A stretch of 64,000 bases of DNA, from assembly GCF_021729865.1 (NCBI RefSeq), contig NZ_CP063400.1:1054001-1118000 (forward strand), given 5' to 3'. Made by a program: the position numbers and the translations under genes. This stretch comes from Hydrogenophaga sp. SL48 (lineage in GTDB: Bacteria > Pseudomonadota > Gammaproteobacteria > Burkholderiales > Burkholderiaceae_C). This document shows, in pieces, positions 25,287 to 33,605 of the stretch (positions are counted from its first letter, which is position 1; each line of letters starts with the position of its first letter). The notes under the pieces were generated by a model. It had not been told where the DNA came from. It made no database searches and saw only the letters and a program-made list of their open reading frames with translations.

Positions 25287-25991
25287 ATGAACATTCAAAA
25301 CGCCGTCGTCCTCATCACAGGCGCCAACCGAGGCATCGGCCTGGCCTTTGCCCGCGAACTGCTGGCGCGTGGCGCCCGCAAGGTCTACGCCGCCGCACGC
25401 GACCCTGCCACCGTGACCTTGCCGGGTGTCCAGGCCTTGCGGCTCGACGTCACACAGCCCGAGCAGATCGCGGCCGCCGCACAGCTGGCCACCGACGTGA
25501 CCCTGGTGATCAACAACGCGGGCATTGCCCAGCCCGGCGGTTTCCTTTCGCCCGACAGCGACGCGGTGACGCGCCGCATCTTCGAGACCAACTTCTTCGG
25601 CGTGCTGAACGTGAGCCAGGGGTTTGCGCCCGTGCTCAAGGCCAACGGCGGTGGTGCGCTGCTCAACGTCTTGTCCGTGGCGTCGTGGGTCAACGGTGGT
25701 GAGCTGGCCGCCTACTCGGCCAGCAAGTCGGCGGCGTGGTCGCTGACCAATGCCCTGCGCCACGAGCTGGCCGCGCAGAAGACCCAGGTGCTGGGCCTGC
25801 ACATGGCCTATGTCGACACCGACCTCACGCGTGGATTCGAGGTCCCCAAAAGCAGCGCCGAAACCATCGTGCAGCGGGCGCTCGACGGGCTGGAAGCGGG
25901 TGCCGACGAGGTGCTGGCCGATGTACTCACCGAGCAGGTCCGGCAGGGCCTGACGGCAGCGCGCCCGGTCTACCTGCCCCAGGGTGCTTGA
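25287..25991 (+). CDS. Short-chain dehydrogenase/reductase in the TetR regulon
   Basis: A 234-residue classical SDR. LITGANRGIGLAFARELLARGARKVYAAAR is the nucleotide loop, with an Arg at the end of beta-2 that favours NADP. LVINNAGI, LNVLSVASWVNGGELAAYSASKSA give the NNAG motif, catalytic Ser and Tyr-x-x-x-Lys. The C-terminus has LGLHMAYVDTDLTRGF. A good ribosome site (TTTTGGAG) precedes ATG 25287. It is followed 43 bases later by an old yellow enzyme gene, and both lie behind TetR operator 3. Confidence 0.9.
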   Translation: MNIQNAVVLITGANRGIGLAFARELLARGARKVYAAARDPATVTLPGVQALRLDVTQPEQIAAAAQLATDVTLVINNAGIAQPGGFLSPDSDAVTRRIFETNFFGVLNVSQGFAPVLKANGGGALLNVLSVASWVNGGELAAYSASKSAAWSLTNALRHELAAQKTQVLGLHMAYVDTDLTRGFEVPKSSAETIVQRALDGLEAGADEVLADVLTEQVRQGLTAARPVYLPQGA

Positions 25992-26034
25992 GCCCAGCCC
26001 CTTTGAACCCACACCACCCCACAGAAAGACCGCC

Positions 26035-27111
26035 ATGCTCTTCACCCCGCTCTCCGCGCCTTCCCTGCAGCTCCGCAACCGCATCGTCATGGCGCCCATG
26101 ACGCGCAGCCGCGCGGTGGACCACAACACGCCCAATGCCCTGATGGCCGAGTACTACGGCCAGCGGGCTTCGGCCGGCCTGATGATCACCGAGGGCACCT
26201 CGCCCTCGCCCAACGGTCTGGGCTACGCCCGCATCCCGGGCCTGTTCAACGAAGCCCATGTGCAGGGCTGGAAGCAGGTGACAGACGCCGTGCACGCCCA
26301 AGGCGGCAAGATCTTTGTCCAGCTGATGCACACGGGGCGCGTGGGCCATGTGGCCAACCTGCCGGCCGGCGCCGAAGTGCTCGCGCCGACCGCCGAGGTC
26401 TGCCCCGGCGAGATGTTCACCGACACCCAGGGCATGCAGCCGCACAGCGCGCCCCGCGCCATGAGCGAAGAAGACATCCACCACGCCGTGGCGGAATACA
26501 CCCAGTCGGCCCAACTGGCGATGGAAGCGGGGTTCGACGGCGTCGAGCTGCACGCGGCGAACGGCTACCTGATCGAGCAGTTCCTGAACGCCAACGTCAA
26601 CCACCGCACCGACGGCTACGGCGGCAGCATCGAAGGCCGCAACCGCTTCGCGCTGGAGGTGGTGCGCGCGGTGGTCGCCGCCATCGGCGCGGACCGGGTG
26701 GGCATCCGGTTGTCGCCCTACGGCGTGTTCAACGGCATGGGCGCCTACCCCGACGTCGAGGCGCAGGTCCTGGCCCTCACCGAAGCGCTGTCGCAGATGG
26801 GCATCCTGTACCTGCACCTGCTGGACCACTCGGCCCTGGGCGCGCCGCCCGTGCCCGCCGAGTTCAAGTTCCGCCTTCGCGTGGCGTTCCACAGCGTGTT
26901 CATCCTGGCCGGAGGCTTCGATCGGGCCAGTGCCGAGAGCGCACTTCATGCGGGTCACGCGAACCTCATCGCCTTTGCCCGCCCCTTCATCGCCAACCCC
27001 GACCTCGTCGAGCGCATGCAGGCCAAGGCGGCTTTGAACCCCCTGGACATGACCACCTTCTACACCCCCGGCCCCCAGGGCTACACAGACTACCCGGCGC
27101 TCAGCGCCTGA
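26035..27111 (+). CDS. Old yellow enzyme family ene-reductase (NemA-like)
   Basis: A 358-residue FMN-dependent TIM barrel that reduces activated C=C bonds such as N-ethylmaleimide, quinones and alkenals with NAD(P)H. NRIVMAPMTRSRA is the N-terminal FMN block, FVQLMHTGRVGH supplies the flavin-contacting Gln, and GVELHAANGYLIEQFLN has the His/Asn substrate pair. HRTDGYGGSIEGRNRF is diagnostic of the family. ATG 26035 begins the usual LFTPLSAPSLQLRNRI start. It lies in a TetR-controlled operon between an SDR and an alpha/beta hydrolase, mirroring the nemRA logic of other proteobacteria. Confidence 0.93.
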   Translation: MLFTPLSAPSLQLRNRIVMAPMTRSRAVDHNTPNALMAEYYGQRASAGLMITEGTSPSPNGLGYARIPGLFNEAHVQGWKQVTDAVHAQGGKIFVQLMHTGRVGHVANLPAGAEVLAPTAEVCPGEMFTDTQGMQPHSAPRAMSEEDIHHAVAEYTQSAQLAMEAGFDGVELHAANGYLIEQFLNANVNHRTDGYGGSIEGRNRFALEVVRAVVAAIGADRVGIRLSPYGVFNGMGAYPDVEAQVLALTEALSQMGILYLHLLDHSALGAPPVPAEFKFRLRVAFHSVFILAGGFDRASAESALHAGHANLIAFARPFIANPDLVERMQAKAALNPLDMTTFYTPGPQGYTDYPALSA

Positions 27112-27124
27112 GGGGAGGCCCACG

Positions 27125-28093
27125 ATGAAACACCTGCTCAAGACGGCCATGCTGGGGCTCGCCCTGTCCACGACCCTCCAGGCGCCCACGCTGCGGGCGG
27201 CAGAGCCTGTCGCCACCGTTGCGAACCAAGGCCAGCTGGCGGCAGGACCAAAGTCCGAAGTCACCTGGAAGAACGTGCCCACCCAGACCCTCACGGCCGG
27301 CGACGTGACCTTCGCCTACCGCGAGCTGGGCCAGCACCACGGCGGCACGCCCGTGGTGATGCTGACCCACCTGGCCGCGGTGCTGGACAACTGGGACCCG
27401 CGCATCATCGACGGCATCGCGGCCCAGCACCACGTCATCGCCTTCGACAACCGGGGCATCGGGGCCTCCAGCGGCTCGCCGTCGAGTTCGGTGGAAGAAA
27501 TGGCGGCCGATGCCATCACCTTCATCAAGGCCAAGGGCTTCCAGAAGGTGGACCTGCTGGGCTTCTCGCTGGGCGGCATGGTTGCCCAGGAAATCGTGCT
27601 GAAGGAGCCGCCACTCGTGCGAAAGATGGTGCTCGCGGGCACCGGCCCTGCGGGCGGCGAAGGTATCAGCACCGTGGCGGGCGTGACGGTCTACGACATG
27701 GCCCGGGGCTTCTTCACCGGGCAGGACGCCAAGCAGTTCCTGTTCTTCACGCGGACCCCCGGTGGCATCGAGGCTGGCAAGGCCTTCCTGGCGCGCTTGA
27801 AGGAACGCACCGAGAACCGCGACACCGAGATCTCTGTGAGTGCATTCATGGCACAGCTGGAGGCGTTGCGCGTGTGGGGCAAGAAGGCGCCCGCCGATCT
27901 GTCGGTGGTCCAGCAGCCGGTGTTGGTCGTCAACGGCGATCAGGACCGCATGGTCCCGACGGTCAACACGCACGACCTGGCGCGGCGGCTGCCGAACAGC
28001 CAGCTGGTCATCTACCCCGATGCCGGACACGGCGGTGTCTTCCAGTTTCACGCCGACTTCGTGCGCAGCACGCTCGAGTTTCTGGCCCGCTGA
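27125..28093 (+). CDS. Exported alpha/beta hydrolase
   Basis: A 322-residue alpha/beta hydrolase with an N-terminal export signal (HLLKTAMLGLALSTTLQAP...RAAE). Catalytic residues: nucleophile Ser148 in GFSLGG, acid Asp272 or Asp274 in VVNGDQDRMVPT, and His302 in PDAGHGGVF. HVIAFDNRGIGASSG is the conserved strand before the nucleophile. A strong ribosome site GGGGAGG (27112-27118) lies right after the OYE stop, so the two are co-transcribed. Non-haem haloperoxidase-like relatives share these blocks. Being exported sets it apart from the three cytoplasmic reductases in the same regulon. Confidence 0.87.
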   Translation: MKHLLKTAMLGLALSTTLQAPTLRAAEPVATVANQGQLAAGPKSEVTWKNVPTQTLTAGDVTFAYRELGQHHGGTPVVMLTHLAAVLDNWDPRIIDGIAAQHHVIAFDNRGIGASSGSPSSSVEEMAADAITFIKAKGFQKVDLLGFSLGGMVAQEIVLKEPPLVRKMVLAGTGPAGGEGISTVAGVTVYDMARGFFTGQDAKQFLFFTRTPGGIEAGKAFLARLKERTENRDTEISVSAFMAQLEALRVWGKKAPADLSVVQQPVLVVNGDQDRMVPTVNTHDLARRLPNSQLVIYPDAGHGGVFQFHADFVRSTLEFLAR

Positions 28094-28099
28094 CGCTGG

Positions 28100-28319
28100 C
28101 CAGGGCTGCGGCCACCGCCAGCGGCCCGATCGAGGGTCTCCAGGACGGGCACCGCGGCGCGCCGCTGTGCGTGACCTGCGTCTGCCCCGGCGGCACCGAC
28201 GCCGCGTTCCACGCCACCTCTGGCGAGGGCGAGCACCCGTGGATCGAGAACGCGTCGCCGAAGAGCCCGGCGTTCGTGGCGCAGGCCGTGACAACCCTGA
28301 TCGCGTCGCCGCGAAGCGA
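28100..28319 (+). pseudogene. Remnant of an SDR gene (C-terminal part only)
   Basis: Directly after the hydrolase stop, one plus-strand frame reads ...RGAPLCVTCVCPGGTDAAF (up to 28212) and continues through a segment ending PKSPAFVAQAVTTLIASPR (near 28310). The CPGGTDxxF and SPxxVAQA patterns match the C-terminal part of classical SDR enzymes, where V-x-x-V-x-P-G-x-x-x-T follows the catalytic region. No nucleotide loop, NNAG or Tyr-x-x-x-Lys lies upstream in any frame, so only the last third survives. It ends against the convergent permease gene. The call rests on about 60 residues and could be coincidence. Confidence 0.45.
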
Positions 28320-29207
28320 TCACTGCACGATTTCGTCGGCGGGTCCGTGGTGGGTGTTGGCCTGCGCGGTCACCGAGCTGCCGGCGGCTGCGGCCATGAT
28401 GAAGCCGATGGCCAGCCACTGCAGGCCGCTCAGCTGCTCGCCCAGCACCAGCAGGCCGAGCAGCGCGGCCACGGCCGGCTCCATGCTGGCCATGACGCCG
28501 AACGCGCTGTGTGAGAGGCGCTTGAGCGCCACCATCTCCAGCGAGATCGGGATCGCGCTGGACACCGCCGCCACGCCCAGCCCGTACAGCAGGATGCCCG
28601 GGTCCAGCAGGGCGCTGCCGGCGTGCCAGACGCCGAAAGGCACGACGGTGATCGCGGCCATGGTGAGGCCCAGTGCCACCGAATGGCCGGCGTGCAGGTG
28701 GCCCACGCGTTTGCCGAACACGATGTACGAAGCCCAGCACACCGCAGCGCCGAGTGCGAACACCACGCCTTCGGGGTCGAGGCTGGCCACGTCATGACCC
28801 AGCGGCAGCAGCAGGCCCAGGCCCACGATGGCCAGCGCGATCCACACATAGTCGATGGCCCGGCGCGACGAAAAGAAGGCCACCGCGAGCGGCCCGCTGA
28901 ACTCGATGGCCACCGCGACACCGAAGGGAATCGTGCGCAGCGACTGGTAGAACATCAGGTTCATGCAGCCCAGCGCCACGCCGTAGCGCACCAGGCTCCT
29001 GGCGTCGGCGCGCGAGAGCGGCCAGCGCCAGGGGCGCCAGATCAGCAGCAACAGCAGCGCCGAAAAGCCCACCCGCAGCGCGGTGGTGCCCAGCGAGCCC
29101 ACCTGCGGGAACAGCTGTTTGGCGAACGAGGTGCCGATGCCCAGCGCCACCACCGAGCCGAACACGGCCATCAGGGGCACGGCCTGTGACCAGCGTTGCG
29201 AGGTCAA
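28320..29207 (-). CDS. rhtA: DMT permease, RhtA-like threonine/homoserine exporter
   Basis: A 295-residue membrane protein with ten hydrophobic helices in two EamA repeats. GIGTSFAKQLFPQVGSLGTTALR, FGVAVAIEFSGPLAVAFF and IPISLEMVALKRLSHSAFGVMASMEPAVAALLGLLVLGE match the RhtA subgroup. The start used is TTG 29207, eight bases after the aroE stop; ATG 29171 is an alternative that would shorten the first helix. It follows aroE on the same strand and is probably co-transcribed. Export of threonine or homoserine is inferred from family only. Confidence 0.85.
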   Translation of the reverse strand: MTSQRWSQAVPLMAVFGSVVALGIGTSFAKQLFPQVGSLGTTALRVGFSALLLLLIWRPWRWPLSRADARSLVRYGVALGCMNLMFYQSLRTIPFGVAVAIEFSGPLAVAFFSSRRAIDYVWIALAIVGLGLLLPLGHDVASLDPEGVVFALGAAVCWASYIVFGKRVGHLHAGHSVALGLTMAAITVVPFGVWHAGSALLDPGILLYGLGVAAVSSAIPISLEMVALKRLSHSAFGVMASMEPAVAALLGLLVLGEQLSGLQWLAIGFIMAAAAGSSVTAQANTHHGPADEIVQ

Positions 29208-29214
29208 AGCGGGC

Positions 29215-30036
29215 TCAGACCAGCGGCACAGTGAAACGCGCGATCACCGGCTGGGTGTCAGGGCGCACGCCGCGCCACCACTCGAAGGCCTCGGCCGCCT
29301 GCTCCACCAGCATGCCCACGCCATCGGCGATCCGGGTGACGCCGGCGGCCTGGGCCTGCTTCAGGAAGGGCGTGAGGCCTTTGCCGTACACCAGCTCATA
29401 GGCCAGCGCGCCGGGCGCGAAGGCGCTGGCCGCCAGCGGCAGATCGGCCTGCGAAAGACCGGTGGAGGTGGCGTTGAGCACCACGTCGAAACGCTCGCCA
29501 ACCAGTTCGTCGTAGCCACCGGTCTGCAGCGTGGCGTGGGCCGCGAAGTCGCGTTTCAGGCCATGGGCCTTGTCGGCGGTGCGGTTGGCGATGGCGATCA
29601 GGGCCGGCTTCTGCATCGCGATCGGCAGGATGGCGCCGCGCGTGGCACCGCCCGCGCCGCAGATCAGCACCCGCTTGCCCGCGAGCGACACGCCCAGGTT
29701 GCGCTGGATGTCGTTCACCAGGCCGAGACCGTCGAAGTTCTGCGCGTGGATGCGGCCGCCCTCGAACTTGAGCGCGTTCACCGCGCCAGCGAGGCGGGCC
29801 GATTCCATCGGGTCGGTGGCGATCTCGAAGGCCTGCAGCTTGAAGGGAATCGTCACGTTCATGCCGCGTCCGCCGGCGGCGATGAAGGCCTCGACCGTGG
29901 CCTTGAAGCCGTCCAGCGGGCCCTCGATGGCGGTGTATTCGATGTCCTGGCCGGTAGCCTGCGCGAAAGCGCTGTGGATCAGCGGCGACTTGCTGTGGCC
30001 AATGGGGTTGCCGATGACGGCGTAGCGGTCGGTCAT
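29215..30036 (-). CDS. aroE: Shikimate dehydrogenase family protein
   Basis: A 273-residue NADP(H) enzyme reducing 3-dehydroshikimate to shikimate in aromatic biosynthesis. IGNPIGHSKSPLIHSAF is the substrate SxS loop, GMNVTIPFK provides the catalytic Lys, QNFDGLG the catalytic Asp, LICGAGGATRGAI the nucleotide loop and DGVGMLVEQAAEAF the conserved C-terminal Gln helix. In most AroE proteins the Asp motif reads NTDG; here it is NFDG. ATG 30036 begins the standard start. It could be a shikimate dehydrogenase-like paralogue rather than the housekeeping enzyme. Confidence 0.87.
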   Translation of the reverse strand: MTDRYAVIGNPIGHSKSPLIHSAFAQATGQDIEYTAIEGPLDGFKATVEAFIAAGGRGMNVTIPFKLQAFEIATDPMESARLAGAVNALKFEGGRIHAQNFDGLGLVNDIQRNLGVSLAGKRVLICGAGGATRGAILPIAMQKPALIAIANRTADKAHGLKRDFAAHATLQTGGYDELVGERFDVVLNATSTGLSQADLPLAASAFAPGALAYELVYGKGLTPFLKQAQAAGVTRIADGVGMLVEQAAEAFEWWRGVRPDTQPVIARFTVPLV

Positions 30037-30140
30037 GGTGCGTGGAAGCAAAGAAGGGGGCGTTTGAGAGGCGAAACGTCGATTGTCGCGCAAGCCCGCG
30101 CGCGGGCACGGGTCATGCCCGCGCCGTACCATCTTCACCC

Positions 30141-30800
30141 ATGACCACACACCTCAAAATCGATTTCGTGTCCGACGTGTCCTGCCCCTGGTGCGCGATC
30201 GGCCTCTCCGCGCTGGAACAGTCCCTGGGCGCCGTGCAGGGCGACATCGCGGTCGAGATGCACTTCCAGCCTTTCGAGCTGAACCCGCAGATGGGCCCCG
30301 AGGGCCAGGACGTCACCGAACACCTGACACAGAAGTACGGCAGCACCGCCGAACAGCAGGCGCAGATCCGCGAAACGATCCGCCAGCGCGGTGCCGAGGC
30401 CGGGTTCACGTTCAAGGCCGAAGGCCGCGGCCGCATCTGGAACACCTTCGACGCGCACCGCCTCCTGGCCTGGGCGGATGTGGAGGGCGCCCCCGGCCAG
30501 CAGCACGCGCTGAAGAAAGCGCTGCTGACCGCCTACCACGGCCGTGCAGAAAGCCCGGCGGACCACGCGGTGCTGCTGGCCGCTGTTGAGGCGGTGGGGC
30601 TGGACAGGGCGCGCGCCCAGGCCGTGCTGGCCAGCGGCGAATTTGCCGACGAGGTGCGCGAGCGCGAACAGTTCTTCTCCCGCGCCGGCATCAGCTCGGT
30701 GCCGGCCGTGATCGTCAATCAACGCCACCTGATCTCGGGTGGCCAGCCGGCCGCGGTGTTCGAGCAGGCCTTGCGCCAGATCGCTGCGGAGGCCGGGTGA
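30141..30800 (+). CDS. DsbA family oxidoreductase, FrnE-like
   Basis: A 219-residue thioredoxin-fold protein of the FrnE group, cytoplasmic because it lacks any signal. The redox motif is CPWC (Cys15, Cys18) after DFVSDVS, and the cis-proline segment is ISSVPAVIVN near residue 190. HFQPFELNPQMGPEGQDVTEHL and RIWNTFDAHRLLAWA are family blocks. FrnE proteins act as disulfide isomerases or oxidoreductases in oxidative-stress tolerance, some with polyketide links. The gene is divergent from aroE across a 104-base gap and converges on the glutathione transferase gene. Confidence 0.9.
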   Translation: MTTHLKIDFVSDVSCPWCAIGLSALEQSLGAVQGDIAVEMHFQPFELNPQMGPEGQDVTEHLTQKYGSTAEQQAQIRETIRQRGAEAGFTFKAEGRGRIWNTFDAHRLLAWADVEGAPGQQHALKKALLTAYHGRAESPADHAVLLAAVEAVGLDRARAQAVLASGEFADEVREREQFFSRAGISSVPAVIVNQRHLISGGQPAAVFEQALRQIAAEAG

Positions 30801-30853
30801 GGGATACCCGCGTGTGAGCGGCAGGCGTTGTTGGGCGCAAGCCCTGCCAAGGC

Positions 30854-31486
30854 TCAGGCAGCGCGGTAGGTGCTGTCGCCGTGGGGTGCGGCGCAGAACT
30901 CGGGCAGCGCTTCGGCGGCCTGCGACAACGAACACAACAGCGGGTAGCGCTCAGCGGGCACCACGTCCGGCAGCATCTGCTGGATGAACTGCCAGGCGAC
31001 GGCGGTGCTCACCTCGGCCTGGCCCAGCGTGGCGTGCGAAACGTTCAGTGTCTGCGCGTTCAGCCCGGCCTCCAGGCCGCCGCAGGCGGCAAGCAGTTGC
31101 CCGGTCACCCGCGTGACCCAGGGCTCATGCTGCTTCTCGGCCGGCCGCAGGCCGCGCTCGTAGACGATCTGCACCGCTTTCTCGCACGCGGCCAGGGCCA
31201 AGCCGGTGGCGCGCAGCGCCTGCGCCAGAGCGGCCGGCTCGGTGGGCAACAGGCTGCGTGGGTGGGCCAGTGCTTCGGCGTACTGCAGGATCAGCGTCGA
31301 GTCCATCAGCACCGTGCCGTCGTCGCACACCAGCGTGGGCGCTTTCACCACCGGGTTGGTTCGGCTGAACTCGTCAAACCCGCGGAACACCGAGAGCGAC
31401 TGGTGTTCGAACGGGAGGTCGAGCAGTTGCAGCGAGATGGCGACGCGGCGCACATAGGGCGAGTCGAGCATGCCGATGAGCTTCAT
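30854..31486 (-). CDS. Glutathione S-transferase family protein
   Basis: A 210-residue glutathione transferase. The N-terminal thioredoxin-like domain is MKLIGMLDSPYVRRVAISL, with Ser9 as the candidate catalytic residue, and PVVKAPTLVCDDGTVLMDSTLILQYAE carries the cis-Pro and the DS glutathione-binding pair. The helical C-terminal domain follows. It starts 22 bases after the radical SAM gene and is probably in one operon with it. Substrate unknown. It may serve conjugation or, given the context, a role linked to the radical SAM product. Confidence 0.87.
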   Translation of the reverse strand: MKLIGMLDSPYVRRVAISLQLLDLPFEHQSLSVFRGFDEFSRTNPVVKAPTLVCDDGTVLMDSTLILQYAEALAHPRSLLPTEPAALAQALRATGLALAACEKAVQIVYERGLRPAEKQHEPWVTRVTGQLLAACGGLEAGLNAQTLNVSHATLGQAEVSTAVAWQFIQQMLPDVVPAERYPLLCSLSQAAEALPEFCAAPHGDSTYRAA

Positions 31487-31508
31487 GTGCTGTCTCCGGT
31501 GAGGGGGG

Positions 31509-33422
31509 TCAGTGGTGGGCGGCGAGCGCCTTGGCGATTTTTCCGCGCTTGACGGTCGATCTCGGCACTTGCTGCGGCAGGTGCTCGAACCAGCGGCGCA
31601 CGTCGTCTTCCACGCACAGGCCGTGCATGTAGTTGTAGATCGCTTTGCGCAGGCCCTGGCCGAGCGCGTCGTGGTCGGTGCCGGTGGGGTCGATGAAGCC
31701 GATGTCGTTCTTGGCAAAGCTCACCGGCGGCAGCGGGATCAGTTCGATGCCATAGGCCGCCGGGTCCATGCCCACGGGCGAATGCACGGTGCAGCTGAAG
31801 CGGTGGAAGAAACCGCTCTGGATGCAGCCGGCCTCGAACAGCTGGCGCACGTATTCGAGCGCGTCCACCGTGTCCTGCAGCGTCTGCGTGGGAAAGCCGT
31901 ACATCAGGTAAGCGTGCACCAGGATGCCGGCGTCGCTGAAGCCCTTGGTCACACGCGCCACCTGCTCGACCGACACGCCTTTTTTCATCAGGTTGAGCAG
32001 GCGGTCGCTCGCCACTTCCAGGCCACCGCTCATGGCGATGCAGCCGCTCTGCGCGAGCAGCTCGGCCAGCTCGGGTGTGAAGGTTTTTTCGAAGCGGATG
32101 TTGCCCCACCAGCTGATGTGCAGGTCGCGGCGGATCAGCTCTTCGGCCAGTGCTTTCAGCGCCTTGGGCGGTGCGGCCTCGTCCACGAAATGGAAGCCGG
32201 TCTGGCCGGTTTCTTCGACGATCTGCTGGATGCGGTCGGCCAGCTTCCCTGCCGTGGCGGTTTCGTAGCGGCCGATGTAGTCGAGGCTCACATCGCAGAA
32301 GCTGCACTTCTTCCAGTAGCAGCCGTGCGCCACGGTGAGCTTGTTCCAGCGGCCGTCGCTCCAGAGGCGGTGCATGGGGTTGAGCATGTCGAGCAGGCTC
32401 AGGTAACGTTCCAGCGGCAGGCCGTCCCAGGTGGGCGTGCCCACGTCTTCGAACGGGATGTCGGGCTCGGCGAGGTTGATGTACCTGACCTCGCCGTTCT
32501 CCCGCACAAACGTGCGCTGCAGCCGCTGGCGCCCGCGTTGCCCATGCAGATGTTCAATCAGCGAGAGCACCGGGCGTTCGCCCGCGTCCAGCGTCACGAA
32601 ATCCACAAAGTCAAAGACACGCGGGTCCGACAGTTCACGCAGCTCGGTGTTCACAAAGCCGCCACCCAGCGCGATGCGGATGTGCGGGTTGTGGGCCTTG
32701 ATGGTCTGCGCGATGCGAAACGCCGCGTACACCGAGCCGGGGAAGGGCACGGAGAGCAGCACCAGCGTGGGCTGGTGGCGGTGGATGGCGGCGAGCGTCA
32801 GGTCGCTCAGCAGATCGTCCACCAGCGTGGGCGGCGCGGCCAGCGCTCCGGCCAGCGGGTCGAAGCTGGGCTGGCTGCTGGCCAGCGACTCGGCGTAGCG
32901 CACGAACTCGAAACGATCGTCGACCGCGTCGCGCAGCACGTCGGCCAGGTCGTTGAGGTAGAGCGTGCAGAGGTGGCGCGCCTTGTCCTGCACGCCGAGC
33001 GCACCAAAGGCCCAGGCCAGCGGGTCGCCGCTGCCATCGTCTTCGTAGGCGTCGAGCGCCGAGAAACGTGGGCCTTCGGGCAGCAGGCCGCGCGCGGCGA
33101 TGCGGTGGGCCAGCGTCGAATCGCGGCCTTGCAGGTAGGCGATGGCCGGGCCGATGGTGCCCCGGTAGTGCTCGAACTGGTCGAGGAAAGCGTGCACGCT
33201 GCCCGAGCGCTGTGCCTCGGGTAGGGCCAGCGCACGGCCGCGCACGGCCTCCAGCCCGGCCGGCGTGAACAGTTTCAAGACCAGCGCCAGCGCCAGGTCT
33301 TCCTGCACCGCATCGATGCCGCGCGAACGCAGGAAGCCGGTGAGGTAGGCGGTGGAGGGGTAGGGCGTGTTGAGCTGCGTCATCGGGGGGATGAGGCTCA
33401 GCACGCGGAAATCGGTGGTCAT
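31509..33422 (-). CDS. B12-binding domain radical SAM protein with CX4CX2C cluster motif
   Basis: A 637-residue protein. The first 290 residues contain a cobalamin-binding-like domain (LVLLSVPFPGSVYAAFRIAQTIK; IRIALGGGFVNTEL) lacking the DxHxxG histidine. The radical SAM core starts at HGCYWKKCSFCD: Cys368, Cys373 and Cys376 give CX4CX2C spacing instead of the standard CX3CX2C. MSGGLEVASDRLLNLMKKG and VHAYLMYGFPTQTLQDTVDALEYV are later barrel strands. No partner biosynthetic genes are recognised except the downstream glutathione transferase. Reaction and substrate unknown; methyl transfer or rearrangement would be typical of the class. Confidence 0.87.
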   Translation of the reverse strand: MTTDFRVLSLIPPMTQLNTPYPSTAYLTGFLRSRGIDAVQEDLALALVLKLFTPAGLEAVRGRALALPEAQRSGSVHAFLDQFEHYRGTIGPAIAYLQGRDSTLAHRIAARGLLPEGPRFSALDAYEDDGSGDPLAWAFGALGVQDKARHLCTLYLNDLADVLRDAVDDRFEFVRYAESLASSQPSFDPLAGALAAPPTLVDDLLSDLTLAAIHRHQPTLVLLSVPFPGSVYAAFRIAQTIKAHNPHIRIALGGGFVNTELRELSDPRVFDFVDFVTLDAGERPVLSLIEHLHGQRGRQRLQRTFVRENGEVRYINLAEPDIPFEDVGTPTWDGLPLERYLSLLDMLNPMHRLWSDGRWNKLTVAHGCYWKKCSFCDVSLDYIGRYETATAGKLADRIQQIVEETGQTGFHFVDEAAPPKALKALAEELIRRDLHISWWGNIRFEKTFTPELAELLAQSGCIAMSGGLEVASDRLLNLMKKGVSVEQVARVTKGFSDAGILVHAYLMYGFPTQTLQDTVDALEYVRQLFEAGCIQSGFFHRFSCTVHSPVGMDPAAYGIELIPLPPVSFAKNDIGFIDPTGTDHDALGQGLRKAIYNYMHGLCVEDDVRRWFEHLPQQVPRSTVKRGKIAKALAAHH

Positions 33423-33508
33423 GCGCGCGTGGGGAGAGAGTGAGCGGGCAAGCTTAGCCCAGAAGGCCGCCCGCAGTGCATCCGGCGACGCGTGCCCCCG
33501 TCAAGGAT

Positions 33509-33605
33509 GCGGTGGAGCCGGCTTTGCCGGGCCACCCGCATCGCCCCCTGGGGGGGTGACGCCGAAGGCGGCGCGGGGGGGGCAAACCCCGCGGCGCAGG
33601 GGGGG
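33509..33605 (-). repeat. Dispersed composite hairpin repeat, copy 2
   Basis: Touches the sdaA stop codon (33606). Reading along sdaA: C-run, GCGCCGC..CGGCG mini-hairpin, CCCCC/GGGGG mini-hairpin, then GCCCGGCAAAGCCGGCTCC hairpin. Longer than the other copies because an extra C/G-rich block separates the stop from the core. It occupies about half of the gap to the radical SAM gene start. Confidence 0.75.
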
